A stretch of DNA of 64,000 bases from positions 62,001-126,000 of the forward strand of contig NZ_PYMA01000014.1 in the NCBI RefSeq assembly GCF_003026495.1. Reading direction: 5' to 3'. Below are positions 1-8,289 of the stretch, in pieces; position 1 is the stretch's first letter; every line of letters begins with the position of its first letter. A program made the translations under genes and the position numbers. The notes under the pieces are model-generated. The model was not told the DNA's origin and ran no database searches. It saw only the letters and a program-made list of their open reading frames with translations. The stretch comes from Photobacterium sanctipauli (GTDB lineage Bacteria > Pseudomonadota > Gammaproteobacteria > Enterobacterales > Vibrionaceae).

Positions 1-744
1 ATCTACTCGGGTAAAGACGTGAAAACAATTCGCCGTTCATTCGTGATGTCGGGCGTGCTGTACATGTTCTTCTCAATCATCCCTGCGGTTATCGGTATGT
101 CTGCACATGCGATTAACCCAGAACTGAACAATGCGAACTTTGCTTTCCCATACGTGGCAGCAACAGTACTACCAGTTGGTATCGGTATGATTGTATTGAT
201 TGCCGGTCTGTCTGCGACGATGTCGAGTGCGAGTTCGGATGCGATTGCAGGTGTTTCTATCCTACTACGTGACATCTACATCATGTTCACTGGCAAAGTG
301 CCTTCTAAAGATAAGATGGTAACTTACTCGCGTTATGCACTGGTTATCTGTATCGGTCTAGCACTGCTGTTCGCCCTAACGTCAAACGACATCATCGGCT
401 ACATCACTAAGATGATTTCGACAGTGATGTCAGGCATGTTCGTGTGCGGTATGTTGGGTCGCTTCTGGGGTCGCTACAACTGGCAGGGTGCGCTAGCAAC
501 ACTGGCAGGTGCATCAGCAGCGTCTTTCTCTGTCATGCTTAACGCTGACTGGTCAGCATTCTGGGGCAACCCAGTAATCCCATCAGTACTAACAGCGTTG
601 ACGGCAGGTGTGGTAGTGAGCCTAATCACACCAGCGAACAAGGTAACGAAAGAAGAAGCGAAAGCGATTCTGGATGCCGAGCGTGCAGCGATGGAGCAAA
701 TTGAGCAAGCAACTGTCGACGCTCAACCAGCCACTGCAAAATAA
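1..744 (+). CDS. Sodium:solute symporter family transporter, C-terminal part (5' truncated by window)
   Basis: The reading frame is open from base 1, so the gene begins upstream; the GTG at 19 is internal. About 248 residues remain, with several strongly hydrophobic segments and the Ser/Ala-rich helix ATMSSASSDAIAG typical of SSS (SLC5-like) Na+/substrate symporters, then a charged cytoplasmic tail. KDG kinase and KDPG aldolase genes follow on the same strand, so the substrate is probably an uronate-derived or oligo-uronate sugar acid, as with the oligoalginate symporters of marine vibrios. Family is clear; substrate is inferred from neighbours only. Confidence 0.85.
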   Translation: MYSGKDVKTIRRSFVMSGVLYMFFSIIPAVIGMSAHAINPELNNANFAFPYVAATVLPVGIGMIVLIAGLSATMSSASSDAIAGVSILLRDIYIMFTGKVPSKDKMVTYSRYALVICIGLALLFALTSNDIIGYITKMISTVMSGMFVCGMLGRFWGRYNWQGALATLAGASAASFSVMLNADWSAFWGNPVIPSVLTALTAGVVVSLITPANKVTKEEAKAILDAERAAMEQIEQATVDAQPATAK

Positions 745-763
745 TCTTCTAAAACTCGTCAAA

Positions 764-796
764 ATGCAGGCCTTTATGATGATGTAAGGCCTGCAT
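764..796 (+). other. Intergenic hairpin between symporter and kdgK
   Basis: An 11-bp perfect stem (ATGCAGGCCTT at 764-774 with AAGGCCTGCAT at 786-796) encloses an 11-nt loop. No U-run follows, so it is not a standard intrinsic terminator. It may protect the upstream message or reduce read-through into kdgK. Confidence 0.55.
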
Positions 797-844
797 CTTC
801 AATTACGCTTTTAGTACAACATGAACAATTAAAAGGGTGGCAGT

Positions 845-1765
845 GTGAAAATTGCATTTTTCGGTGAATGTATGGTTGAACTGAGCGGTCAGCCACTACA
901 GCGTACTTTTGGTGGTGATACGCTTAATACCGCCTTGTACTTATCTCGATTGGGTGCGTCTCGTAGTATTGCTGTCAGCTACGCAACAGCGTTAGGTGTC
1001 GATAAAATCAGCCAAGACATGCTTAGCTCATGGCAGGCAGAGAATATCGATGTGTCTATGGTACGAAAGCTAGAGAACAAACTACCGGGTCTGTACCTTG
1101 TAGAAACCGAGCCAAGCGGTGAGCGTCATTTCCATTACTGGCGTAACGACAGCGCGGCTAAATTTTACTTTTCTGTTGATATGACGCCCCTTGAGCGTGC
1201 CATTGAACGCCATGAGTTCGATGCGCTTTATATCAGCGGGATCAGCATTGCTATTTTGGCGGAAGACGCCAAGGCAACATTGATTACCTTACTTGAAAAA
1301 CACAAGGCCAATGGCGGCAAGGTGTTATTCGATAATAACTTCCGACCACAGCTGTGGACAGCGAAGCAAGCCCAATATTGGTATGCACAAGTGCTGCCTT
1401 TCGTCGATATTGCACTGATCACCGAAGATGATGACCATCTGGTTTGGGGCGATGATGATATTGTTGAACGTTGCCAGCGTTTGGGTTGTGGTGAAGTCGT
1501 GATTAAACGTGGCAGTGAGCCTTGCAAGGTGGTTTGTGGCTTACAGTCTGAGCGGTTAGAAACCTACTATATCGCGGCAAATAAAGTCGAAAAAGTGGTG
1601 GATACCTGTGCTGCTGGCGACTCATTTGCAGCAGGCTATTTGGCGGGCCGCTTGAGCGGAAGCTCAGAGACGGCATCAGCAGAACTGGGGCACCAGTTGG
1701 CTTCAATAGTTATTCAGTATCCTGGGGCGATTATTCCGTCTCAAGCAATGAATTCGTTAATGTAA
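845..1765 (+). CDS. kdgK: 2-dehydro-3-deoxygluconokinase (KDG kinase)
   Basis: PfkB/ribokinase-family sugar kinase of 306 residues, the usual length. It phosphorylates 2-keto-3-deoxygluconate to KDPG with ATP. Visible marks are the N-terminal GGDTLNTALYLSRLG substrate/dimer region (about residues 24-38) and the PfkB signature DTCAAGDSFAAGYLAG (about 252-267), whose GD Asp is the catalytic base. The start is GTG at 845 behind AAAGGG at 832-837. The aldolase gene follows after 16 nt, so the two form one transcription unit converting KDG to pyruvate and glyceraldehyde-3-phosphate. Confidence 0.93.
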   Translation: MKIAFFGECMVELSGQPLQRTFGGDTLNTALYLSRLGASRSIAVSYATALGVDKISQDMLSSWQAENIDVSMVRKLENKLPGLYLVETEPSGERHFHYWRNDSAAKFYFSVDMTPLERAIERHEFDALYISGISIAILAEDAKATLITLLEKHKANGGKVLFDNNFRPQLWTAKQAQYWYAQVLPFVDIALITEDDDHLVWGDDDIVERCQRLGCGEVVIKRGSEPCKVVCGLQSERLETYYIAANKVEKVVDTCAAGDSFAAGYLAGRLSGSSETASAELGHQLASIVIQYPGAIIPSQAMNSLM

Positions 1766-1781
1766 AAGGAATAGAAAAAAG

Positions 1782-2414
1782 ATGTCAGCGCAACTTATCG
1801 AACAACTGAAAGCCTTTAAAGTTATCCCTGTTATTCAAATCAATAACGTGGAGCAGGCGGTACCTTTGGCTAAAACCTTAGTAGAAAATGGCCTTCCAGT
1901 TGCCGAAGTGACATTCCGTACCGAAGCTGCTGCCGAAGCCATTCGTTTAATGCGTGAGGCATACCCTGAGATGTGCATTGGTGCAGGCACTGTGCTTAAT
2001 GCCGAGCAGGTTGATCGTGCGATTGAAGCTGGCGCTGAATTTATGGTTGCACCGGGTCTTAACCCAAATACGGTTCGTTACTGCCAAGAGAAAAACGTGC
2101 CTATGGTACCGGGTGTCAATAACCCAAGCCAGGTTGAGCAGGCGCTAGAACTCGGGCTGACTTTCTTGAAGTTTTTCCCAGCAGAAGCATCTGGTGGTAT
2201 TAACATGATTAAGTCGCTGTTAGCGCCTTACGGAGACATCAGCTTTATGCCAACGGGCGGTATTGGTAAAGCCAATGTACGTGACTACTTGGCTGTCGAT
2301 CGCGTGCTATGTTGCGGTGGTACTTGGATGGTATCACCTAAGTTAATTGAAGCGGGCGATTGGGACGAAATTGGTCGCTTGGTACGTGAAGCGGTAGAGT
2401 TGGTTAACGACTAA
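1782..2414 (+). CDS. eda: KDPG / 4-hydroxy-2-oxoglutarate aldolase
   Basis: Class I aldolase of 210 residues that splits 2-keto-3-deoxy-6-phosphogluconate into pyruvate and glyceraldehyde-3-phosphate. The Schiff-base lysine lies in TFLKFFPAE (Lys130), the catalytic Glu42 in AEVTFRT, and the phosphate-binding PTGGI and CCGGTW motifs are present. The length matches Eda across Proteobacteria. It is the last gene of the sugar-acid operon, ends in a strong intrinsic terminator, and links uronate catabolism to the Entner-Doudoroff pathway. Confidence 0.95.
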   Translation: MSAQLIEQLKAFKVIPVIQINNVEQAVPLAKTLVENGLPVAEVTFRTEAAAEAIRLMREAYPEMCIGAGTVLNAEQVDRAIEAGAEFMVAPGLNPNTVRYCQEKNVPMVPGVNNPSQVEQALELGLTFLKFFPAEASGGINMIKSLLAPYGDISFMPTGGIGKANVRDYLAVDRVLCCGGTWMVSPKLIEAGDWDEIGRLVREAVELVND

Positions 2415-2482
2415 TATTAGCGACTGAACGATACCAACCCATCAAAACCTGACTAGATATTTAATGGGGTTAGCCTTAATTG

Positions 2483-2520
2483 AAAAGCCACTGCATGCGA
2501 CATGCAGTGGCTTTTTGTTT
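2483..2520 (+). terminator. Intrinsic terminator of the kdgK-eda operon
   Basis: A 15-bp stem (AAAAGCCACTGCATG at 2483-2497 with its complement from 2501) has a 3-nt loop CGA and ends in a T-rich tract. It lies 69 nt after the eda stop. Because of the A-tract on the other side it may also serve the convergent lipoprotein gene. Confidence 0.9.
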
Positions 2521-2596
2521 GCTTCAGAAATCGTAAGGGTGTTACCAAAACGGTTTTGCCAATCCCTACAAAAATCAGCTCAAAAGATGTGTAGCC

Positions 2597-3412
2597 TTAG
2601 TTAAACTGGCATGAATCCACTTTGCCGTCAGCACCAAAGTTAAGGTATAGGTTCTCCCATGTTTGGCTCTGATTATCAAAATAGGCTAGGCATGAGCCAT
2701 TGTTTATTTCTGTCTTAGCTTTAGAGCCATTACTGATGATGACATCGATGCCTTTCACTGCTGATGCGATTTCTGCTGAGTATTTATCAGCATATTGGCT
2801 AAGTAAGACAATTTTATTGATACCCTGGGTATAGAGACGATCGACAGAATGGGCGAGGAGCGCCATGTCTTCAGCTTCAGGCTGGGTGTCGCTATACAGG
2901 CTCTGGTTAATAAGGGAAAGATAGGCGATGCGCTCAGCACCCACGGTTTGAATAAATGCATCGGCGCGAGATTTCTCTCGGTTATAAGCGAAAACATGGG
3001 CACCATATTGCTTTAAACCGAAATGAATATTGCTGGCGATGATTGCTTGGTGGGCGCCATAGGTAGATGTCGAACTAGACTCTGGGTCACTAAATAATGC
3101 GTTGGGGTTCAGCACTAATGCGGTGACATAGGAAAAAGCTGGCGTTAACAGAGGGACTTGCTTGTTTTGATCGGAGTAGAAACCGATGTGTTGAGCATTA
3201 TAAATCGCCGCATGGTCGTAGGCTTGTTGCATGTTTTCTTGCAACCAATGGTGAACAGACTCTTCGTGGTAGTAGCCATTAACTAACATGCTCTTAGGTG
3301 CTTGGGTAATATAGCTAATGGCGATGTTTGTTTCTTTATGTTGCTTCGGGCTACAGGCTGCCAGTAGCAAAATAGAAAAAAAGATAGGGATGATAAGCAG
3401 AGTACGGGTCAT
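2597..3412 (-). CDS. Lipoprotein with degenerate 5'-nucleotidase-like metallophosphoesterase fold
   Basis: About 271 residues from ATG at 3412 (a TTG at 3427 would add five). The N-terminus is a lipoprotein signal with lipobox LLAAC. The body resembles the calcineurin-like catalytic domain of UshA/5'-nucleotidases: INKIVLLSQYADKYSAEIA followed by KGIDVIISNGS aligns with the family pattern of a helix ending in GIDVIVGGHSHT. The metal-binding GHSHT is replaced by SNGSK, and the usual N-terminal DxH and GNHE motifs are not visible. Inference: an inactive relative kept as a binding or structural lipoprotein. No orthologue is recognised by name. Confidence 0.6.
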   Translation of the reverse strand: MTRTLLIIPIFFSILLLAACSPKQHKETNIAISYITQAPKSMLVNGYYHEESVHHWLQENMQQAYDHAAIYNAQHIGFYSDQNKQVPLLTPAFSYVTALVLNPNALFSDPESSSTSTYGAHQAIIASNIHFGLKQYGAHVFAYNREKSRADAFIQTVGAERIAYLSLINQSLYSDTQPEAEDMALLAHSVDRLYTQGINKIVLLSQYADKYSAEIASAVKGIDVIISNGSKAKTEINNGSCLAYFDNQSQTWENLYLNFGADGKVDSCQFN

Positions 3413-3631
3413 GTTCAAAAAGAGCAAAGTGTGAGCTGGGTCGCTATTTTCTAGTAATGTAGGACAAATTACAAGCTGCTAGTATAGCTTTGAACACTGC
3501 AATTTTACGCTTAGTTTCTTGCAGATAAGAGGTTTAACATCGGTTGATGGGCGGGAAGTGAACGGAAATAGCCTTTTATTCGATATTTTGTACATATATC
3601 AGTCAATTAAATATTTTTTTGAGATTTTTTG

Positions 3632-3659
3632 TTGACTCAATCTCAGCATTCCGTAGAAT
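3632..3659 (+). promoter_or_regulatory. Promoter of the tRNA cluster
   Basis: TTGACT at 3632-3637 and TAGAAT at 3654-3659 are separated by 16 bp and lie about 40 nt before tRNA-Cys, preceded by an AT-rich stretch of UP-element type. This is close to the sigma-70 consensus. Confidence 0.7.
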
Positions 3660-3699
3660 GCAACGCATACCAACGACGACGAGTTGTTGAGTATTCAGA

Positions 3700-3773
3700 G
3701 GCGCGTTGGCAGAGTGGCTATGCAGCGGATTGCAAATCCGTGGACCTCGGTTCGACTCCGGGACGCGCCTCCA
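3700..3773 (+). tRNA. tRNA-Cys (GCA)
   Basis: A 74-nt cloverleaf. The acceptor GGCGCGT pairs with ACGCGCC, the anticodon stem is GGATT-GCA-AATCC, the T-loop is GGTTCGACTCC, and CCA is encoded at 3771-3773. It closely resembles E. coli cysT. Confidence 0.97.
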
Positions 3774-3794
3774 TTCTCTCTTAGAGAATATTAA

Positions 3795-3870
3795 GCGACA
3801 CTAGCTCAGCTGGTAGAGCGCAACCTTGCCAAGGTTGAGGTCACGAGTTCGAACCTCGTGTGTCGCTCCA
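3795..3870 (+). tRNA. tRNA-Gly (GCC), copy 1
   Basis: A 76-nt cloverleaf with acceptor GCGACAC/GTGTCGC, anticodon GCC at 3828-3830, T-loop GTTCGAAC and an encoded CCA. It is identical over its whole length to the copy at 4077-4152. Confidence 0.97.
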
Positions 3871-3949
3871 AATTAAAGTCTCATGATGTAATGTGGTGGG
3901 ATATAGATGGTGTTTAACTTTTCAGTTAGCGCATCGCAATGAATTGCGT

Positions 3950-4036
3950 GCCCTGGTGGTGGAATTGGTAGACACAAGGGATTTAAAATCCCTCGACGTT
4001 CGCGTTGTGCCGGTTCAAGTCCGGCCCGGGGCACCA
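3950..4036 (+). tRNA. tRNA-Leu (TAA)
   Basis: An 87-nt class II tRNA with a long variable arm. The acceptor GCCCTGG pairs with CCGGGGC (one G-T pair), the anticodon TAA is at 3984-3986, and CCA is encoded. It resembles E. coli leuZ, which also sits in a Gly-Cys-Leu tRNA operon. Confidence 0.97.
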
Positions 4037-4076
4037 TCTTACAAAGTCTGTTATTCTTAAACTAAGAATTCAGCAT

Positions 4077-4152
4077 GCGACACTAGCTCAGCTGGTAGAG
4101 CGCAACCTTGCCAAGGTTGAGGTCACGAGTTCGAACCTCGTGTGTCGCTCCA
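4077..4152 (+). tRNA. tRNA-Gly (GCC), copy 2
   Basis: A 76-nt gene identical to the copy at 3795-3870, including the encoded CCA. It is the last tRNA before the terminator at 4161, giving the order Cys-Gly-Leu-Gly in one transcript. Confidence 0.97.
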
Positions 4153-4160
4153 AACAAAAG

Positions 4161-4188
4161 AATCCCGACATTTGTCGGGATTTTTTTT
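4161..4188 (+). terminator. Terminator of the tRNA cluster, probably bidirectional
   Basis: A 10-bp stem AATCCCGACA/TGTCGGGATT is followed by eight Ts. The A-tract on the opposite strand lets it also end the convergent outer-membrane protein gene, whose stop lies at 4212. Confidence 0.9.
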
Positions 4189-4211
4189 GCCTAAAATTCA
4201 CGAGTTCTCAC

Positions 4212-4802
4212 CTACTTAAAATAATACGCAGCGCCAATATAGTAAGTCCCAAGAAACACATCACTTTCTACATCTTTGAAGCGCCTGTTCTCGACGTTAA
4301 AGCCGTCACCCTCATAAGCAATTCTTACAGTCAGATCGTCCAGTTGGCTGACGACATACTCAGCGCCGATGCCAAAGCGAATCGCGACACCGCTATCATC
4401 TTCCAAGATAGGTTGGGATTGGCTCAGGTTGAGTGCAGAAAGGCCAACTAAGGCAAAAGGCCTTATGCCATTAGAGAAGCGGTGGCCAAGGTTGGCGGTT
4501 AATGCAAGCGCTGTCGGCTCGAACTTATAGCGGTCAATACGCTCGATAGTACCGTATGAGGTGTAGCTCGCTTCGAGCTTCCAGCGAGAGGAAAATTGAT
4601 ACCCAGCTAGGATTTTCCAGCTCTTATCATCCGATCGAATATCATCGGTATCTCCGGTCGTCCAGTCATCTTCTTCATAGCTGGTTTTGCCAAAACCAAC
4701 ACCAAAATAGAGGCCTTTATGGTCGTTCTGTGCTGCTTGGGCCGAAGGTGCCATGCTGACCACGGCGACTGAAGATAAAAAAATAACAAATAACTTATTC
4801 AT
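4212..4802 (-). CDS. Small outer-membrane beta-barrel protein (OmpA/OmpW-like porin family)
   Basis: About 196 residues from ATG at 4802; a GTG at 4829 could add nine but has no ribosome site. A Sec signal ends near SAQA|AQ. The mature part opens with GLYFGVGFG and alternates aromatic and polar residues (WKILAGYQF, WKLEASYTSYG, FGIGAEYVV, YYIGAAYYF) as in eight-stranded barrels. The C-terminal residues YYFK keep the aromatic near-end signal but finish in Lys rather than Phe. No OmpA peptidoglycan-binding domain is present. Ligand or pore function cannot be told from sequence. Confidence 0.75.
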   Translation of the reverse strand: MNKLFVIFLSSVAVVSMAPSAQAAQNDHKGLYFGVGFGKTSYEEDDWTTGDTDDIRSDDKSWKILAGYQFSSRWKLEASYTSYGTIERIDRYKFEPTALALTANLGHRFSNGIRPFALVGLSALNLSQSQPILEDDSGVAIRFGIGAEYVVSQLDDLTVRIAYEGDGFNVENRRFKDVESDVFLGTYYIGAAYYFK

Positions 4803-4992
4803 TACTACGTTAGTTGTTGGGGTGAGCACTAATTATAGAAGTTGACTGGTATCGCTAAGTCTCTAATACGAGAGTGGTAGATGTGTATTGCGCGTTGGTT
4901 GTAGAGATTTGATTACCATTGGAATTCTCTATACATTTGATATGTTTGATATAGATTAATTAATTGTTAATGGCTCATGGGCAGGGATAGCA

Positions 4993-5733
4993 ATGAAATT
5001 AAATTGTGATATGGGTGAGAGTTTCGGCCAGTGGAAGATGGGCAATGATGCTGCGGTGATGCCTTGGGTTGATATGGCAAACATTGCTTGTGGTTTTCAT
5101 GCGTCAGACCCGGATCATATGTCTGAAACCGTTATGCTTGCGAAAGCGCATCAGGTGGATGTTGGCGCACATCCAGGTTATGACGACAAGGAAGGGTTTG
5201 GTCGCCGCTCGATACCGCATTCGCACCAAGCCATAGCTAACTTGGTGGCCTACCAAGTGGGGGCACTTAGCGCAATTTCACAGTATCACGGGGTAGAGGT
5301 GAGCTATGTAAAACCTCATGGTGCATTGTATAACGACATGATGGCTGACGAAGGTATCTTTACAGCCATTGTTGAATCGGTTTCTAAACTGAACCTAAAT
5401 CGCAAAACACCGCTAAAGCTCATGATCCTGGCGCGAGTGGATAACACTGCTTATTCGGCATTGGCAAGCAAGTACCAAGTTGAGCTGTTATTTGAAGCGT
5501 TTGCTGATCGTGCTTATGACGAGCAGGGGTTGCTTGTTGCTAGAAGCTTGCCTGGTTCGGTTTACCATGACAGCACCCGTATCAGGCAGCAAGTGGCTGA
5601 ATTTTCAGCTGGCTATGTCACCACAATATCTGGGACTAAATTAAAGCTGCGTGCAGATTCGATTTGTGTTCATGGTGATAATGACGAGTCGATAGCAGTG
5701 GTGAAAACCCTGCATGGGGATCTCCATCCATGA
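4993..5733 (+). CDS. pxpA: 5-oxoprolinase subunit PxpA (LamB/YcsF family)
   Basis: 246 residues, the family length. It opens with the hallmark LNCDMGESFG, then ACGFHASDP (about residues 32-40), VDVGAHPGYDD and VKPHGALYN, the conserved His/Asp-rich motifs of the YcsF family. With PxpB and PxpC it forms the bacterial ATP-dependent 5-oxoprolinase that opens 5-oxoproline (pyroglutamate) to glutamate. The start at 4993 follows AGGGAT. Its stop overlaps the pxpB start by 4 nt, indicating coupled translation. Confidence 0.94.
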   Translation: MKLNCDMGESFGQWKMGNDAAVMPWVDMANIACGFHASDPDHMSETVMLAKAHQVDVGAHPGYDDKEGFGRRSIPHSHQAIANLVAYQVGALSAISQYHGVEVSYVKPHGALYNDMMADEGIFTAIVESVSKLNLNRKTPLKLMILARVDNTAYSALASKYQVELLFEAFADRAYDEQGLLVARSLPGSVYHDSTRIRQQVAEFSAGYVTTISGTKLKLRADSICVHGDNDESIAVVKTLHGDLHP

Positions 5734-6443
5734 TCCGGATAGAACCTGTTTCTGAAACCAATGCCATTATTTATCTGGGTGACGAAATTGATTTGGCGTT
5801 AACACCTCAAATTGGTGAATTGACCGTATTTCTTACTAGGTTAAACCCAGAAGCGATAGTGGAAGTGATCCCGTCTTATACTTCGGTGCTGGTGCAGTTT
5901 CGGCCGCAGTTGATGACCCATGCAGAACTGAAACAGGCTATTGAGGGATTTAAAGCAAGGCTTTCAATGGCGACTAATTCAACCGGTTCGCCAGTACCCA
6001 AGGGCAAACTGATTGAGCTACCCGTGTATTACGATTTGGAAACCGGCCCAGACCTCCAGCTTATTGCGGATGCCAAGGGCATCAGTGTTACACAAGTTAT
6101 TGAGACCCACAGTAAACAAGACTACACCGTTTGTGCGATTGGCTTTGCGCCAGGTTTTGCCTTTCTGGCTTCCGTTGATGAGGCCATTGCCACACCACGC
6201 CACTCGACACCTAGAAAACGATTGCCGGCAGGGAGTGTGGGAATTGCCAACAGTCAAACCGCCGTGTACCCGGCAGATTCACCTGGCGGTTGGCAAATCA
6301 TCGGCAATTGCCCACTTTCGCTGTTTAATCCCGACAGCACACCGATGTCACCTTTTAATGTTGGCGATACCGTTCGATTTCTCCCGATAAGCCGCGAAAA
6401 GTTTATTGAGCAAGGAGGGGAAATATGGCCGGATTGGAAGTAG
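5730..6443 (+). CDS. pxpB: 5-oxoprolinase subunit PxpB (KipI family)
   Basis: 237 residues of the allophanate hydrolase subunit 1 / KipI family. Conserved segments are IPSYTSVLVQF (about 48-58), CAIGFAPGFAFL (about 135-146), TPRKRLPAGSVGIA and YPADSPGGWQIIG (about 180-200). It overlaps pxpA by 4 nt and pxpC by 19 nt. The B. subtilis homologue KipI inhibits the sporulation kinase KinA, but in the pxpABC setting the enzymatic role fits better. Confidence 0.93.
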   Translation: MIRIEPVSETNAIIYLGDEIDLALTPQIGELTVFLTRLNPEAIVEVIPSYTSVLVQFRPQLMTHAELKQAIEGFKARLSMATNSTGSPVPKGKLIELPVYYDLETGPDLQLIADAKGISVTQVIETHSKQDYTVCAIGFAPGFAFLASVDEAIATPRHSTPRKRLPAGSVGIANSQTAVYPADSPGGWQIIGNCPLSLFNPDSTPMSPFNVGDTVRFLPISREKFIEQGGEIWPDWK

Positions 6444-7369
6444 TTCACGGTGGGATGTTAAGCCTTGTGCAGGATCTGGGTCGCTTAGGTGTGGGCGAAC
6501 ATGGTTTGAGCCAAGGTGGCTCTGTCGATCTACATGCCCATTGCTGGGCAAATTATTTGTTGGGGAATGATCCGTTATCTCCCGTTATTGAAGTCACTTT
6601 AGGTAAGGCGCAATTTAGGGCAACAGAGAGTTGCCTTGTTGTGATCACCGGCGCAGAGATGTCGGCTACGGTTGATGGTACTCCCGTGTCTAATTGGCAA
6701 AGTTTTATGCTCAACAAAGGGCAGGTATTGTCATTTGGTTTTGCCAGAAAAGGGTTGAGGGCGTACCTTGCAGTCGCTGGTGGGTTTGAAGTAGCAGACA
6801 CCCTTGGCAGTTGTGCAACGGTGCAACGCAACCAGATGGGTGGGTTAAGCAAGGGCAGCCCCTTAGATAAAGGCGATCTTTTACCTATCTCGCCAAGTGA
6901 GGCTTCAGGTAACAGTAATCGAACTGCGGGGCAGTCTTTGGCTTACCATTATATTCCAGAGTACGCTGATACCATTACATTACGAGTAATAGAGTCATAC
7001 CAGCACGCGCTGTTTTCAAAAGATGAAAAAGCAGCCTTCTATCGCAATGTCTATACTGTCAGCCAAGAAACGGATCGAATGGGATGTCGTCTAGAAGGGC
7101 AGGCCGTATCAACATTGGCGGGTGGTATTGTATCTGAGGGGATTGCGTTGGGAGCTATTCAGATCCCGCCGAATGGGCAGCCGATTATATTGCTTAATGA
7201 CAGGCAAACGCTTGGTGGCTACCCGAAACTTGGCTGTGTAGCCCGTGTTGACCTCTTTAAATTAGCGCAGGCCAAGCCGGGTACATCGGTTCAGTTTGTC
7301 AACGCTGACTTTGATGAAGTTGCTCAAGAATGGCTGGCCTATACAAGGTTCTTCGGTTTACCTTTGTAG
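6425..7369 (+). CDS. pxpC: 5-oxoprolinase subunit PxpC (KipA / urea amidolyase-related)
   Basis: 314 residues of the biotin-dependent carboxylase-like / KipA family. Typical motifs are LVQDLGRLG near the N-terminus, GSVDLHAHCWANYLLGN, a YLAVAGG segment, SQETDRMGCRLEG in the C-terminal half, SEGIALGAIQIPPNGQPI and LNDRQTLGGYP. With PxpA and PxpB it completes 5-oxoprolinase. It starts inside pxpB behind AAGGAGGGG, so the three genes are translationally coupled. Confidence 0.94.
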   Translation: MAGLEVVHGGMLSLVQDLGRLGVGEHGLSQGGSVDLHAHCWANYLLGNDPLSPVIEVTLGKAQFRATESCLVVITGAEMSATVDGTPVSNWQSFMLNKGQVLSFGFARKGLRAYLAVAGGFEVADTLGSCATVQRNQMGGLSKGSPLDKGDLLPISPSEASGNSNRTAGQSLAYHYIPEYADTITLRVIESYQHALFSKDEKAAFYRNVYTVSQETDRMGCRLEGQAVSTLAGGIVSEGIALGAIQIPPNGQPIILLNDRQTLGGYPKLGCVARVDLFKLAQAKPGTSVQFVNADFDEVAQEWLAYTRFFGLPL

Positions 7370-7410
7370 TTTGTCGAGAGAAAAATTATTCATCTAGTTT
7401 TAGGAGCACA

Positions 7411-7968
7411 ATGTATATATTTGGTTACGGTAGTTTAATTAACCACCATTCAAGAACACGGACAGGACAAACAAGCGAAGCGTTACCAGTGACTGTTGAA
7501 GGTATTGAGCGTCATTGGGGTAAGATTGATAGTCGATACACTATTTCTCCATTGGTTGCCCGGATGGGAGAGGGGGAGTGCAATGGGGTGTTGATGCGAG
7601 TCTGTGATGTTGCATTAAAGCAATTTGACCAACGTGAAATGGGCTACCAGCGTATTGAGCTCGCTCCTGAGCAAATAGTCACAAACCATGATTTTGATAA
7701 GCGTCAGCCAATATGGGTTTATGTCAGATCTGAACACGAACCACCCTGCGAAGTACAACCTATTATGCAAACCTATGTCGATACAGTTTTAGCCGGCTGT
7801 TTGTCTATTTCTGAGTCATTTGCAGAAAAATTTGTCCAAACCACAAAGGGCTGGCATCATCCGTTGGAAAATGACCGTCATCAGCCAAAGTATGGGAATC
7901 ATGCTGGGGTAGAAGAAAGCCATCTTGATCACATTGATCGTTTGCTGATGAGGGTTAGGCAAACCTGA
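7411..7968 (+). CDS. Gamma-glutamylcyclotransferase-like protein
   Basis: 185 residues from ATG at 7411 behind TAGGAG at 7401-7406; the same frame is open upstream into pxpC, but this start is much better. The N-terminal IFGYGSLI is the YGSL substrate-loop signature of the GGCT/AIG2-like fold, and the Glu in FDQREMGYQRIEL is the likely catalytic acid. Such enzymes release 5-oxoproline from gamma-glutamyl amines or peptides. Placement 41 nt after the 5-oxoprolinase genes fits: this protein could supply their substrate. The exact donor is unknown; ChaC-type glutathione cleavage is an alternative. Confidence 0.8.
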   Translation: MYIFGYGSLINHHSRTRTGQTSEALPVTVEGIERHWGKIDSRYTISPLVARMGEGECNGVLMRVCDVALKQFDQREMGYQRIELAPEQIVTNHDFDKRQPIWVYVRSEHEPPCEVQPIMQTYVDTVLAGCLSISESFAEKFVQTTKGWHHPLENDRHQPKYGNHAGVEESHLDHIDRLLMRVRQT

Positions 7969-7990
7969 TCTGTATTTTAAGAAAACACCC

Positions 7991-8242
7991 ATGGCTAAAC
8001 CGAATAAGAAAGGCCCAACGAAAACCGTCGATATATTTTGTGCGGGCTGCAAAGCCCAACTCTATAAGTACCGAAAGGGCGGCAAAGGGGCGCTAGTGAA
8101 GTGTTTCAAAGAACGAATTGTCAAAGACTTCACCGTTGAACCTGCTACCTGCCCGCAATGCAATAAGGTATTTGCCCGTGATACCTTGGTACGTGGTGCG
8201 CCTGCATATAAGATGATAGGCGGCAAAGTGACAATGAAATAA
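7991..8242 (+). CDS. Small zinc-ribbon protein, function unknown
   Basis: 83 residues, 22 nt after the cyclotransferase-like gene. Two CxxC pairs (CAGC at about 17-20 and CPQC at about 55-58) suggest one zinc-ribbon knuckle pair; a further Cys lies at VKCF. The sequence is very Lys-rich, with a basic N-terminus (MAKPNKKGPTK), consistent with nucleic-acid or ribosome contact. The Shine-Dalgarno is weak. Similar Cys4 proteins occur as conserved hypotheticals in gamma-proteobacteria; no function is assigned. Confidence 0.7.
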   Translation: MAKPNKKGPTKTVDIFCAGCKAQLYKYRKGGKGALVKCFKERIVKDFTVEPATCPQCNKVFARDTLVRGAPAYKMIGGKVTMK

Positions 8243-8289
8243 GCCCAGTAAAGCACTAACAGGATCCAAGCGAACCGGTCGTAGGTGGT

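Noticed and set aside
3795-4152. Identical tRNA-Gly copies as attachment-site duplication of an integrated element
   Set aside because: Only about 280 bp separate them, with another tRNA between and no integrase; ordinary tRNA gene duplication explains it.
4005-4451. Open frame of 148 codons running across tRNA-Leu and tRNA-Gly
   Set aside because: It reads through two clear tRNA genes and a terminator and lies antisense to the outer-membrane protein gene.
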